A stretch of 64,000 nucleotides of DNA from Leptospiraceae bacterium (GTDB lineage: Bacteria > Spirochaetota > Leptospiria > Leptospirales > Leptospiraceae), in NCBI GenBank assembly GCA_016708435.1, contig JADJFV010000004.1, forward strand, positions 186,001 to 250,000. Reading direction: 5' to 3'. A program made the translations under genes and the position numbers. Position 1 is the first letter of the stretch. Each line of letters begins with the position of its first letter. Positions 1 to 8,660 of the stretch are shown in pieces. Under the pieces are notes generated by a model, which was given only the letters and a program-made list of their open reading frames with translations, was not told where the DNA came from and searched no databases.

Positions 1-152
1 GTTCATACTAGAGAAATGCTTATTGTTATTATTTTATTTGCATTAACCCCGCATTGGCTAACAATTAATTGTCAGAAAAAAATCTGCAACAAAGAGTTTC
101 GAGCGATAAAAAATTTTCTTTTATTTGCAATACATTTGAAAAATCTGCAAAT

Positions 153-2270
153 ATGTCTGCAAAATCAAAATTAACATTCTTTCCTCTTTGTATCCTATTC
201 ATTTTAAATCTCTCCTGTGAATCCACTGAAAATCGTATAGAATACTTTCTATCAGAGCGCATGAAAGAAACGGAAGCTGTTCAAAAAATCTGCGAAGATT
301 TCGGAAACTTAAATTTGAATCAGGATAATCTTGTAAATTATATTGGAAAAATGGGAGATTTGAAAAACCAATTTGAAAAAAGTCGAACTGATTTGTTAAA
401 GAATACATTTACGAATATAAAATTAGAAGAAGGACGAATTGGGAGTAGCGAACTGGATAATCTTGGTAATCTCCTCGGTCTCTCTGAAAATGAAAAAAAG
501 AAATTGCCTTCTAAAGAAAAATATGAATGGGAAATGAAATACAAAACCTGGATTGCGAATAAAAAAGAAATCCAAGAGAAAATCAAAGCCGGCCAAGATG
601 TATCGAAAGAGATCATTGAATTTAAACAAACCATTTCAGAATTAATCACTGGTAAGGTTAATATAAGTTATGCGCTCAAACTCTCGTTTACCCAGTCTCT
701 TCTTGTTGTAATTATCCATAATGCAAATCAAGTCGAAAAAGATTTAGATAAACATCTAGAAAAATTAGGAACTCTTGGAATTGTAATGCATAGCATTGCA
801 AGAGAAATTCTTGCCGAAGTATTGGCACAACTTGTCGAAATACTCATTCCCTTTATTGAAAAGAAAGAATTGATTAACCCGATTGATATTACACGCGAAA
901 GTTGCAAGATTTACAAGAAATACGAAACTACTCCCGGAGTATCAAATCGTTTATTAAAACGAACTATTCTGCGATTTCTGAAAGAGGATAATTCTGATTA
1001 TTCTTTGACCAAAATCTACAATCTCAACAATCTCCTGGGACTTCAAACAGAGGCTGAACTTGGCAAAAGAGCTGGCTTGGAAAAGTTAGAAAAAAAGAAG
1101 GACGAATTTTTAAAGAAAATATCATCTAGTCAAAGCTTAATGACTGGTGGAATAGCTATTTGTAATACCGATGATTGTAAACAAGTCTCTGAGAGTATTC
1201 TTAAAAACTCTCTGTTACCTTCTATTCCGTCTGCAAATTTGACTGACCAAATCATTCCTGCCTATGATAAATGCTTAGAGGATAAAGGCAAATGCCCTGC
1301 ATCACCGAGTATCGATAAAGAAAAACTGTTAGCAGAGTCTGTAAAAAAATGCATTGGGTATTCAGACTGTTCCTGGGAAATGATAAACCAGGACATGAGT
1401 TGGGGTATATGGCATTCTTCCTCTATTGTAAATACAATGGAAGATTTTATTCTTTATAAAAATAAGTTTTTTGAAAAGAACAATTCTTCTTCTGATGCAA
1501 ACGATGCACTTCTTGCAAAAATGGAAGAACTCCAATCTACAGTTCGAGTTCTACGCAATGATCTTGTTCATAGTTTAAATTCTAGCTGCACCGGTCAATT
1601 AGAAGAACAAAGAACAGAGCGCACAAATTGGCTAAAAAAAATGCAGAGTGCAGGCTATGTTTTAGAAATTAAATCAAGTCCGATAACGGAGCTAACGCCT
1701 AGTAAACTCTGCTCGTCGAATGAGAATATAATTATAAAGAAAGATAAACTCAATGCAATAGTTTCAAGCTCTGCGATTTGTTCTTTTCAGCCAATAGAAT
1801 TAAGCCTCGAAATACGCGGACTTTATAATCTTTGCGAATATAAAGCGCCCGATGAGGACAAGCTTGCTATTGAAGTTATCCAACTCTTAGAAATTCTTCG
1901 CGATTCTCTCAATCAAGGTGCATTCAATTTGCATATCCTTGGATTTACAGATGATGTGGATGCCACCTTTCCTGATTGCAAAAAGAAAATTCAAAAAGGT
2001 TTGAATCCGACAGACCCAAATTACCAGTCTCTTATAAAAGAATGTCCCAAGCCTTGTGAGGGTAATATTGCTTTGTCCCATTTACGCGCTGCCAATTTTA
2101 GAAATTATATTGCTGCAAAGGCAAAGCTATTTAATGGCAAACTTGAATATACCGCTTATGGGCTCAGCAAATTTGAACTTATTGATAAGGATACCAAGCA
2201 GAATCGAGAACTGAATCGAAGAATTAAACTAAAAGTCTTTGCTCCTAATTCAAAATATGGATGTTATTAG
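153..2270 (+). CDS. OmpA-like lipoprotein, large
   Basis: About 705 residues. I place the start at ATG 153 rather than the in-frame TTG at 69, because a lipoprotein signal then follows at once: a hydrophobic stretch ending LNLSC with Cys22 as the lipidation site. Most of the protein is helical, charged sequence I do not recognise. The last 150 or so residues resemble an OmpA C-terminal domain: LHILGFTDD, then LSHLRAANFRNYI, and a terminal NRELNRRIKLKVF like the family's NRRVEI ending. Such domains bind peptidoglycan from the periplasm. Several Cys pairs in the middle region may form disulfides. The exact role is unknown; the OmpA-like end is the only firm domain call. Confidence 0.8.
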   Translation: MSAKSKLTFFPLCILFILNLSCESTENRIEYFLSERMKETEAVQKICEDFGNLNLNQDNLVNYIGKMGDLKNQFEKSRTDLLKNTFTNIKLEEGRIGSSELDNLGNLLGLSENEKKKLPSKEKYEWEMKYKTWIANKKEIQEKIKAGQDVSKEIIEFKQTISELITGKVNISYALKLSFTQSLLVVIIHNANQVEKDLDKHLEKLGTLGIVMHSIAREILAEVLAQLVEILIPFIEKKELINPIDITRESCKIYKKYETTPGVSNRLLKRTILRFLKEDNSDYSLTKIYNLNNLLGLQTEAELGKRAGLEKLEKKKDEFLKKISSSQSLMTGGIAICNTDDCKQVSESILKNSLLPSIPSANLTDQIIPAYDKCLEDKGKCPASPSIDKEKLLAESVKKCIGYSDCSWEMINQDMSWGIWHSSSIVNTMEDFILYKNKFFEKNNSSSDANDALLAKMEELQSTVRVLRNDLVHSLNSSCTGQLEEQRTERTNWLKKMQSAGYVLEIKSSPITELTPSKLCSSNENIIIKKDKLNAIVSSSAICSFQPIELSLEIRGLYNLCEYKAPDEDKLAIEVIQLLEILRDSLNQGAFNLHILGFTDDVDATFPDCKKKIQKGLNPTDPNYQSLIKECPKPCEGNIALSHLRAANFRNYIAAKAKLFNGKLEYTAYGLSKFELIDKDTKQNRELNRRIKLKVFAPNSKYGCY

Positions 2271-2280
2271 ACTATTGAAT

Positions 2281-2691
2281 TTAGAAAACTTTTAACTTTA
2301 GTCCTTTGATTCCTTTGTAATCTTGTGCATTTTTTGTGGCTAACGTTGCGTCGTCTCTCATACAAATTGATGCGATCTCTGTATCTATATAAGGAAGCAT
2401 CTTTCCTTTCTTCTGTAGCTCTGCTCGTAACTTTGCATGGATACGAGCAGAGGCTTCATCGTAATGCAATACTTCGAGTGCATCGACTACATCTTTAAGA
2501 AAAGACAAATACATCGTTTTCTTTTTAGATGGAGGGAGAAGCTCAATTCCAAAAACTATCTCTTGGTATACAGGCGCACAAATACAAAAATTATCTTTCT
2601 CTTTATCTAGGAATTGTAAAACTTTTTCGTCAGGCTTTGGCTTGGTAAATTCAGAAAGAATATTTGTATCAAGCACAAACTCAAATTTCAC
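2281..2691 (-). CDS. VapC/FitB-like PIN-domain toxin
   Basis: 136 residues, the usual length of a PIN-domain ribonuclease toxin. The acidic metal-binding residues are visible: Asp8 in FVLDTN, a Glu in YQEIVFG, Asp in YIDTEIAS, and Asp in the RDDATLATKN segment that matches the family's T-x-N end motif. VapC-type toxins cleave RNA, often tRNA, and are held inactive by a small antitoxin. The gene overlaps the preceding antitoxin by 4 nt (ATGA), so the two are translationally coupled. The toxin target cannot be read from sequence. Confidence 0.88.
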   Translation of the reverse strand: MKFEFVLDTNILSEFTKPKPDEKVLQFLDKEKDNFCICAPVYQEIVFGIELLPPSKKKTMYLSFLKDVVDALEVLHYDEASARIHAKLRAELQKKGKMLPYIDTEIASICMRDDATLATKNAQDYKGIKGLKLKVF

Positions 2692-3002
2692 AAAGAAACC
2701 TCACGTCCTTGTTCTTTGCTTCGAATGTCCTTCCAAATGTCCTTAGAGGATAATTTGTTTTTATCTCTAAAACTTTTTAATTTTTCTGTGAACTGGTTTG
2801 ACTTCGTTGTTAGTCTGCGATACTCTTTTTCGGAAACTAAATAGGCGACCACTTTTCCATGACGGCTAATCGGAATAACTCCATGCGTCTCTGAATTGTG
2901 AATTAATTTAGGCAAATGATTCTTCGCTTCCGCAATCGTCACGTTTAGCTTTTTGCTGGAATTAGCCGTATGTAAAATCGAATTTTCATCTATCAGTATC
3001 AT
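2688..3002 (-). CDS. Phd/YefM-type antitoxin
   Basis: 104 residues. The centre reads NVTIAEAKNHLPKLIHNSE, followed by GVIPISRHGKVVAYLVS, which is the Phd/YefM DNA-binding fold (early dimer strand and helix, then R-x-G-K-x-V-A). The charged C-terminal tail (KDIWKDIRSKEQG) would wrap and block the PIN toxin encoded next. Phd-type antitoxins normally repress their own operon. A perfect palindrome lies directly upstream of the start codon. No Shine-Dalgarno sequence is visible before the ATG at 3002, and the promoter sits so close that the message may be leaderless. Confidence 0.85.
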   Translation of the reverse strand: MILIDENSILHTANSSKKLNVTIAEAKNHLPKLIHNSETHGVIPISRHGKVVAYLVSEKEYRRLTTKSNQFTEKLKSFRDKNKLSSKDIWKDIRSKEQGREVSL

Positions 3003-3003
3003 A

Positions 3004-3037
3004 TAGCTATAATTATAGCTAAAATTATCTTTGTCAA
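3004..3037 (-). promoter_or_regulatory. Promoter and palindromic operator of the vapBC-type operon
   Basis: TAGCTATAATTATAGCTA at 3004-3021 is a perfect 18-bp palindrome beginning 1 nt upstream of the antitoxin start codon. On the minus strand TTGACA (3037-3032) lies 14-18 nt before overlapping TATAAT/TAATTA/ATTATA matches inside the palindrome. Binding of the antitoxin here would block the -10 region. The predicted start of transcription falls at or next to the ATG. The assignment is inferred from position and symmetry. Confidence 0.6.
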
Positions 3038-3060
3038 GTTTTTTTTGAGAAATTTAAAAA

Positions 3061-3100
3061 GATTACCACCGATGCACACCGATAAAAGAACGTTAAAGGA
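3061..3100 (+). repeat. Dispersed repeat, CCACCGATG-ACACCGATAAA type, copy 1
   Basis: The segment begins GATTACCACCGATGCACACC and matches, in reverse orientation, 33424-33450 (GATTGCCACCGATGAACACC on the minus strand) with about two differences over 27 nt. Both copies sit at the 3' end of genes. It resembles short intergenic repeats common in environmental bacteria; function unknown. Confidence 0.55.
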
Positions 3101-3119
3101 TACGATGGGGTTTATTTTA

Positions 3120-3977
3120 TTACTCAATTGGTCTTGTAATTTTATAACATTTTTCCACTCTTTCAGTGCATTGTTCGTGATTCCAATTCTGCCAATAGGG
3201 TGTTGATTCCTCTCCACAATACTTTCTGTATATGAATTGTTCATTAGAAGGTAAATCTTGCTTTAGCATTTCAGGATACTGCGTGTTACACTTAGCTGAT
3301 TCCTTTGTTTCATTGTTGTATTGAATAATACTCATTATCTCCTTATCCTTGTTTGCAAGCTCAGAAAAATCAAATTCTCCTTTTAGGAGAATATTCTTAT
3401 TATCTTCGTTTGTTAATTTATAAGGAAGACTTTTTACTGTAAAAGAATCTAATTCTAAGATTTGTATCGCAATAGATAATTTATCATTCTTAAACGAAAA
3501 TTTCTTCGAAGGTTTTCGATCTAGTAATGCAAAAGAAATATTACTCGTCGGAATAATTCCAATTTTTTCTACCTTCCCTTTTTTTATTTCCTCACGAATT
3601 CTTTCTTGCGGTTCTGATCTCATCTGAAGTGGTATTGTAGGTGCGATTAAGATCGTTATTGGAATCGCAATTGCCAAAACAATCAAACAACCGTTATCTC
3701 TACACCCTTTTATATATTGGTCATCAAATTTATAATCTTTATTCTCTTTATATTTCTCCCGAATGAAATCAATCTTGCTTTTCTCTTCCACACGATATGC
3801 ATCTAGAAATAAATAAAGCCCTTTCGGCGTTAGAGAATGCGTTAGGACATATACGTCTCTCTCTTCCTTTACATCCTTTGTTTCAAGCGTTTCTTTTTCG
3901 AGAACAGTTTCGTCTTTTTTATAAACAGTAAAGCAATTGAGTAGAGAGAGTAGGAGTAGGAATGTAATTGGTTTCAT
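3120..3977 (-). CDS. Putative lipoprotein of unknown function
   Basis: About 285 residues from ATG 3977. This start gives a clean lipoprotein signal, MKPITFLLLLSLLNC, with Cys15 lipidated. An in-frame ATG at 4001 would add eight residues; a perfect hairpin covers both start codons. A second hydrophobic segment (CLIVLAIAIPITILIAPTIPL) lies near residue 100, so the protein may also be membrane-embedded. The C-terminal half holds several Cys residues (AKCNTQYP, YRKYCGEE, HEQCTERVEKCYK). I do not recognise the family. It stands alone between the toxin pair and the glycosyltransferase. Confidence 0.7.
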   Translation of the reverse strand: MKPITFLLLLSLLNCFTVYKKDETVLEKETLETKDVKEERDVYVLTHSLTPKGLYLFLDAYRVEEKSKIDFIREKYKENKDYKFDDQYIKGCRDNGCLIVLAIAIPITILIAPTIPLQMRSEPQERIREEIKKGKVEKIGIIPTSNISFALLDRKPSKKFSFKNDKLSIAIQILELDSFTVKSLPYKLTNEDNKNILLKGEFDFSELANKDKEIMSIIQYNNETKESAKCNTQYPEMLKQDLPSNEQFIYRKYCGEESTPYWQNWNHEQCTERVEKCYKITRPIE

Positions 3978-4002
3978 GAGAATACTTTTGAGTATTCTCA
4001 TG
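3975..4002. promoter_or_regulatory. Perfect 12-bp inverted repeat over the lipoprotein start codons
   Basis: CATGAGAATACT and AGTATTCTCATG are separated by TTTG. The hairpin covers both candidate start codons of the lipoprotein gene read on the minus strand. It could act as an operator or hide the start in the mRNA. The core TGAGTATTCTCA also occurs at 10498-10509 beside the protease gene. Confidence 0.4.
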
Positions 4003-4019
4003 AATATGTCAATGGGAAA

Positions 4020-4775
4020 TTAAGCTTGTTTCTTTTCGAAAATTTTGAACTTACCAAGTCCCATCTTTTGTAGGCGGTAGATGATGCTTACGCTTAGAAC
4101 GCCTAATCCGTATTTGACGCTACGGCTAAAATTAATAGAAGATGCTTCTGGAAAATACTTAGTAGGACAAGTTACTTCTCCGATTTCAAAACCTTCGTAG
4201 AAGATTTGTCCAATCATTTGATTGTCAAAAACGAAATCGTCAGAGTTAACTTCATAGTTTGTTTTTAGTAAAACTTCTTTTGAGAAAGCACGGTAGCCTG
4301 TGTGGTATTCGGAAAGCTTTTGACCCATTAGAATATTTTGAAATAAGGTAAGGCAACGGTTAAAGAAGTATTTGTATAGCGGCATACCGCCCTTTAACGC
4401 TCCAGTGCCTAGTATCCTGGATGCAAATACAACTGGATAGAGTTCAAGTGAGATAATACTTGCCATCGCTGTGATAAGCATGGGAGTGTATTGGTAGTCA
4501 GGGTGCAGCATAATGACAATATCCGCTCCTAGTTTGAGCGCCGTATTGTAACAGGTCTTTTGATTTCCACCATAGCCTTTGTTTTTCTCATGAACGACAA
4601 CGTGCTTGATACCTATTTTCTTTGCAACCTCTGCTGTATTATCAGGACTTGCATCGTCCACTAAGATTACTTCATCCACAATATCAAATGGAATTTCTTT
4701 GTAAGTTTTTTCTAAGGTAAGGGCTGCTTTGTATGCGGGCAGAACTACTACTACTTTCTTTTTATTAATCATCAC
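4020..4775 (-). CDS. Family 2 glycosyltransferase (DPM1-like)
   Basis: 251 residues. The N-terminus shows the GT2 nucleotide-sugar fold: KVVVVLPAYKAALTLEKT, then VILVDDASPDNT, and a metal-site region LHPDYQ around residue 90. The order resembles dolichol/undecaprenyl-phosphate sugar transferases and glycan-building enzymes. There is no membrane anchor domain; the C-terminal VKYGLGVLSVSIIYRLQKMG is only weakly hydrophobic. It probably acts at the cytoplasmic face in cell-surface glycan or glycolipid synthesis. The start is ATG at 4775 or the adjacent ATG at 4772. It stands alone, with no other polysaccharide genes beside it. Confidence 0.85.
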   Translation of the reverse strand: MMINKKKVVVVLPAYKAALTLEKTYKEIPFDIVDEVILVDDASPDNTAEVAKKIGIKHVVVHEKNKGYGGNQKTCYNTALKLGADIVIMLHPDYQYTPMLITAMASIISLELYPVVFASRILGTGALKGGMPLYKYFFNRCLTLFQNILMGQKLSEYHTGYRAFSKEVLLKTNYEVNSDDFVFDNQMIGQIFYEGFEIGEVTCPTKYFPEASSINFSRSVKYGLGVLSVSIIYRLQKMGLGKFKIFEKKQA

Positions 4776-4878
4776 TCTACTTCTTATTCTAGATTCGACC
4801 TAGCCAATTTGAAATCACATTCAGAAAAGGTCATTAGTTAAAGAGAAAAATAATTCTACTTTAAAAGGCAATCTATTT

Positions 4879-5199
4879 TTATTGTTCGAGAGTCGCACTC
4901 ATCGGTCCTTTGGAATCTGCCATTCGTGGATCGGGTCCATATGCGTGAATTCTATCCTGCACATGCTCTGCATGTTCGAGTTCTCCTTCAAACACAATGG
5001 TTTTCTTTTCTGTATCTACTTCTATTGCATGTTGGAACGCTTTTTCCATTGACATCTGACAAATCTCCATAAGCATTTCGATTACATAATCATACGTATG
5101 GAAATCATCATCCCAAAGAACAACCTTCCAAGGTCCACCCGGTTCTTTACGATTCAATTCAGTGTCAATGTCTATATCCGGTAAAACTGTTGCTGGCAT
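4879..5199 (-). CDS. clpS: ATP-dependent Clp protease adaptor ClpS
   Basis: 106 residues, the standard ClpS length. PWKVVLWDDDFHTYDYVIEM matches the conserved P-W-x-V-x-L-x-D-D-x-x-T-x-x-Y-V block that forms the N-degron pocket, followed by EKAFQHAIEVD. The C-terminal GPDPRMADSKGPMSATLEQ extension resembles the longer tail of actinobacterial and some spirochaete ClpS proteins. ClpS delivers N-end-rule substrates to ClpA or ClpC. The clpA/C gene is not adjacent. Confidence 0.9.
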   Translation of the reverse strand: MPATVLPDIDIDTELNRKEPGGPWKVVLWDDDFHTYDYVIEMLMEICQMSMEKAFQHAIEVDTEKKTIVFEGELEHAEHVQDRIHAYGPDPRMADSKGPMSATLEQ

Positions 5200-5242
5200 A
5201 CCACAAGTTTTTCGTATAACGGCTATTTTGTCATGTCTTAAT

Positions 5243-5800
5243 TTACCAGCCGAAGGTAGCGTTTTTAGATACTTTCAAAAACTTCTTTTCCTCTTGCCAG
5301 GTAATACTACCTGTGGAAAGTTTTAAGAGTCGAAGCGTTACAACTATGTATTGATTTTTTTCTCCGTCCACATAACGCACATTATCCGTTATTTCTCCGC
5401 TTAACTTGAAGTTAGGCGAAACGAATTCACCCGTGGGAATAGCAGAGTTTGCGCTCACCATTCCTCTTTGGCTGAGTTCCATTTCTTTTATCGCGTCTGC
5501 TCTTTGACTTCTGTCTACAAAAACAATTTTACGTTTGATGAGACTTGTTGCGATTTCATTTGCAAGCATATTTGTGTTGATATGCTCGGAAGTTTTGTTT
5601 TGGATTTTGTTTAATTCAATGAATGGTCGTTCTTTTGATGTTTCAAAATATGATTGTGCAGAGGCAACCATTAAGTCTACCGTGGCGCTTACTTCAGTCG
5701 GTCCCCATTCTCTACTCGGCTCTGCCTCCCTTGGGGAAACGTAACGCGTGCTAGCACAGGATAAAAAGAATAAAGAGAAAAAGATTAAAAAAGATTTCAT
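5243..5800 (-). CDS. LpoB-like lipoprotein (penicillin-binding protein activator family)
   Basis: 185 residues. A lipoprotein signal, MKSFLIFFSLFFLSC, puts the lipidated Cys at residue 15. The mature part carries features of the LpoB/YcfM family: an early WGPTEVSATVDLMVASA segment, then NKIQNKTSEHINTNMLANEI, and a late GEITDNVRYVDGEKNQYIVV block. LpoB proteins reach through the periplasm to stimulate a class A penicillin-binding protein. The family call rests on the pattern of these blocks. A role in peptidoglycan synthesis is inferred. It is transcribed divergently from the NeuB-family gene. Confidence 0.75.
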   Translation of the reverse strand: MKSFLIFFSLFFLSCASTRYVSPREAEPSREWGPTEVSATVDLMVASAQSYFETSKERPFIELNKIQNKTSEHINTNMLANEIATSLIKRKIVFVDRSQRADAIKEMELSQRGMVSANSAIPTGEFVSPNFKLSGEITDNVRYVDGEKNQYIVVTLRLLKLSTGSITWQEEKKFLKVSKNATFGW

Positions 5801-5910
5801 GAATTCAAATTTCTTGCAGGGAAAACAAAAAGCAAGATGAAAAAATTATCCATTCTCTTCAAATATTCCGATGAATAGATTAACGATTGATTAAAAATAT
5901 AAGGTGAGCA

Positions 5911-6924
5911 ATGAATTTTAAAACAGAAATAAATCTTAGTGGACGTAGAATCTCCCAGAATCATAAACCTTTCCTTGTTGCAGAAATTGGTCTCAATCAC
6001 AATAATGATATAGATGTAGGAAAACGCACAATTGCCGCAGCAAAAAAGGTAGGCGTAGACGCTGTTAAATTCCAATCGTATATTACAGAGGAATTTATTG
6101 ATCCCAGAAGTTCAGATGCAAAATTCTTATTTGATATTTTCAAACAATACGAGCTATCTGAATACTTTCATAGAGAGTTTCAAAAAACCGCTCATGAGGA
6201 AGGACTTATATTTTTTTCTACACCACTTTGTGTATCGAGTGTAGATTTATTGGTTCAATTAAAAGTTCCTGTTTTAAAAATTGCCTCCGGTGATATTGTA
6301 AATTCTGAATTATTGGAAAAGGTGGCTACTACTGGTTTACCGCTTTTTATCTCTTCTGGTGCTGCTGATTTACATGAAGTAACACGTGCTATTGATTTTC
6401 TTGATTCTAAAAAAGTTTCTGAAATCTGTTTGATGCATTGTGTTTCTTTGTATCCAACTCCTCCTGAAAATCTCAATCTAAAAACAATTCAGCTTTTTTC
6501 TAGTATGTATAATTTTCCGATTGGATTTTCTGATCACTCTGCGGGAACACTCGGTGCCGCAATCGCAATCGGCTATGAAGCCTGCGTAATCGAAAAGCAT
6601 TTTACTCTCGATAAGAAATTACCCGGTCCCGATCACACAATCTCTGTCAATCCTGAAGAAATGAAACTCTTAGTGGATAATTGTAATTTGGCGTTCCAAA
6701 TGAAAGGTGAGAAAACCAAGAAAGTCACAGATGCCGAATTCAATGGAAGATTTTTTGGAAGACGTTCTCTTTATCTTCATGAACAAAAAGCAAAACCAAT
6801 TGCTATGCGACCAGCAGTTCATATCAAAGATGATTATTCAGTCGATGCATGGAGTCATTTGACTTTTAAGGTTAGAGATTTTAATAAACTAAAACCAGGT
6901 GAACCAATCCGGCTTGATATGTAA
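5911..6924 (+). CDS. NeuB-family sialic acid-type synthase
   Basis: 337 residues. Family landmarks run in order: PFLVAEIGLNHNNDIDVGKR, VDAVKFQSY, LKIASGDIVNSELLEKVA, LMHCVSLYPTPPENLNL, IGFSDHSAGTLGAAIAIGYE, IEKHFTLDKKLPGPDHTIS. The C-terminal GRRSLY plus following residues form the antifreeze-like (SAF) domain. The enzyme condenses phosphoenolpyruvate with an N-acylated hexosamine to make a nonulosonic acid such as sialic, legionaminic or pseudaminic acid. The start ATG has AAGGTGAG upstream. The other nonulosonate genes (epimerase, NeuA) are not in the window, so the exact sugar is unknown. Confidence 0.88.
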   Translation: MNFKTEINLSGRRISQNHKPFLVAEIGLNHNNDIDVGKRTIAAAKKVGVDAVKFQSYITEEFIDPRSSDAKFLFDIFKQYELSEYFHREFQKTAHEEGLIFFSTPLCVSSVDLLVQLKVPVLKIASGDIVNSELLEKVATTGLPLFISSGAADLHEVTRAIDFLDSKKVSEICLMHCVSLYPTPPENLNLKTIQLFSSMYNFPIGFSDHSAGTLGAAIAIGYEACVIEKHFTLDKKLPGPDHTISVNPEEMKLLVDNCNLAFQMKGEKTKKVTDAEFNGRFFGRRSLYLHEQKAKPIAMRPAVHIKDDYSVDAWSHLTFKVRDFNKLKPGEPIRLDM

Positions 6925-6980
6925 AAAACTTAAGCTCTCTTTCAAATGATGCACATGAATAAATTTGACACAATTCCATA

Positions 6981-7014
6981 AACCTCTGTGTCTCGGTGCC
7001 GGCGTTTATGTTGA
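6981..7014 (-). repeat. CCACAGAGGCAC-type dispersed repeat remnant
   Basis: CCTCTGTGTCTCGGTGCC (minus strand GGCACCGAGACACAGAGG) matches the repeat at 61582-61608 and lies between 7-bp arms CATAAAC and GTTTATG. It sits between the NeuB-family gene and nadB. It is one of several copies of this short sequence in the window. Confidence 0.5.
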
Positions 7015-7061
7015 GCAGCAACTTCCAAATTAGCATGTCGAACCATGGCAAAATAACCATC

Positions 7062-8660
7062 TCAATCTAAGTCTTGATTTACGATTACTGTATCTTCTCT
7101 CGATGGGTTTCGATTTTCTGGATAGTCGGTAGAATAGTGTAGACCACGGCTTTCTTTTCGCATCATGGCAGAGCGGATAACAAGGTCAGCCACTTGCACT
7201 AGGTTGCGAAGTTCAAGGAGTGCGTTCGTAATAATGGTTCGGTTATAATAATCCACAACTTCTTTGTAGATGAGTTCAATTCTTCTATGGGCGCGCTCTA
7301 GGCGGAGGTTACTTCTAACTATCCCCACATAGTCGTTCATGATGGATTTGATTTCATTTAGATCATGGGAAATTAAAACCCATTCTTCTGTATTCTTCAA
7401 TCCTTCTTTGTTCCATTCTGGAATCAGTTTGTGTTCGGGAGTGAAATCTTTTTTCTCTGAAATTATGTGCTCGGCAATTCTATGTGAGAATACCAATCCT
7501 TCTAAGAGGCTATTCGATGCTAGCCGGTTACCGCCGTGAACACCCGTGCAGGCAACTTCTCCGCAAGCATAGAGGCTATTGATATTAGTGCGTCCCATAA
7601 CGTCAGTCGCCACACCTCCACACATATAATGAGCGGCAGGAACGACTGGAATTGGAGTTTCTGTAATATCTAGACCGAGCGATTTGCATTTTTCATAAAT
7701 GGATGGAAAATGACTTATAATTTCAGGCTTTATTAAATGTGTTACATCGAGTAGCACATGACTTTCGCCACTTTTTTTGAGTTCGTTATCAATCGCACGT
7801 GCAACAATGTCTCTAGGCGCGAGATCTGCCATCGGGTGATATTCTTTCATAAAAGGTTCACCGTTAATGCGTTTTAAAATCCCACCTTTTCCTCTCACTG
7901 CTTCAGAGATTAAGAAAGATTCGCCGGACTCATGATAGAGTGAAGTTGGATGGAATTGAAAAAATTCCATGTTCTTAATGACTGCTCCTGCGCGATAGGC
8001 GCAAGCGACTCCATCGCCCGTAGCAATAGATGGATTTGTAGTATGAAGATAGACTTGTCCTGCACCACCAGCGGCTAATATTGTTTGTCTGGCAAGGATT
8101 GGAAAGATTTCAGAATTCTTTGAATTTAGAACATAAGCTCCGTAACAACTTATTTCTTGTGATTGCGGTTTATTTTTAAGATGATGTCCTGTAATTAAAT
8201 CTACGCAAGTATGATGCTCTAGGATTTTAATATTTACATTTGCTTTCACAGTTGAAAGAAGAGTCTGCTCTACTTCACGTCCTGTCCTGTCAAATGCATG
8301 AACGATTCGATTTTTTCTATGTCCGCCTTCTAGTCCTAAGTCCAAGTCTCCCTTGCTGTCTTTGACAAAGGGAACTCCCAGGTCTACAAGTTCCTGCACT
8401 CTCGAAGGTCCTTCTTCTACTAAGATACGAGTTGCTTCAATGTCGCAGAGTCCAGCTCCGGCGTCTAACGTATCTTTTAGATGGCTTTCAGGATTGTCTG
8501 TCTTTGAAAATACAGAAGCAATTCCACCTTGTGCATAATTCGTATTTGACTCAAAGTCAAACTTTTTAGTGATGATTGTTACTTCGCCATAGGCAGACAG
8601 TTTGTGAGCAGCGAATAATCCTGCTACTCCGCTACCTATGACTAGAAAATCAGTTTTCAT
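7062..8660 (-). CDS. nadB: L-aspartate oxidase
   Basis: 532 residues, typical for NadB. The N-terminus LVIGSGVAGLFAAHKL is the FAD dinucleotide-binding motif. NYAQGGIASVF, GLEGGHRKNRIVHAFDRTGR, EFFQFHPTSLY, SEAVRGKGGIL and CTGVHGGNRLASNSLLEGLVF are the succinate dehydrogenase/NadB flavoprotein blocks with the catalytic Arg and His residues. It oxidises L-aspartate to iminoaspartate, the first step of NAD biosynthesis. The start overlaps the end of the upstream protease gene by 4 nt, so both lie on one transcript. nadA and nadC are not nearby. Confidence 0.95.
   Translation of the reverse strand: MKTDFLVIGSGVAGLFAAHKLSAYGEVTIITKKFDFESNTNYAQGGIASVFSKTDNPESHLKDTLDAGAGLCDIEATRILVEEGPSRVQELVDLGVPFVKDSKGDLDLGLEGGHRKNRIVHAFDRTGREVEQTLLSTVKANVNIKILEHHTCVDLITGHHLKNKPQSQEISCYGAYVLNSKNSEIFPILARQTILAAGGAGQVYLHTTNPSIATGDGVACAYRAGAVIKNMEFFQFHPTSLYHESGESFLISEAVRGKGGILKRINGEPFMKEYHPMADLAPRDIVARAIDNELKKSGESHVLLDVTHLIKPEIISHFPSIYEKCKSLGLDITETPIPVVPAAHYMCGGVATDVMGRTNINSLYACGEVACTGVHGGNRLASNSLLEGLVFSHRIAEHIISEKKDFTPEHKLIPEWNKEGLKNTEEWVLISHDLNEIKSIMNDYVGIVRSNLRLERAHRRIELIYKEVVDYYNRTIITNALLELRNLVQVADLVIRSAMMRKESRGLHYSTDYPENRNPSREDTVIVNQDLD

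Noticed and set aside
2999..3244. 81-residue open frame on the minus strand
   Set aside because: It overlaps the lipoprotein gene and a repeat, has no ribosome-binding site, and its sequence comes partly from the intergenic repeat.
5797..6075. 92-residue minus-strand frame between the LpoB-like and NeuB-family genes
   Set aside because: It lies mostly antisense to the NeuB-family gene, has shadow-like Cys/Tyr/Ile-rich composition and no start signal.
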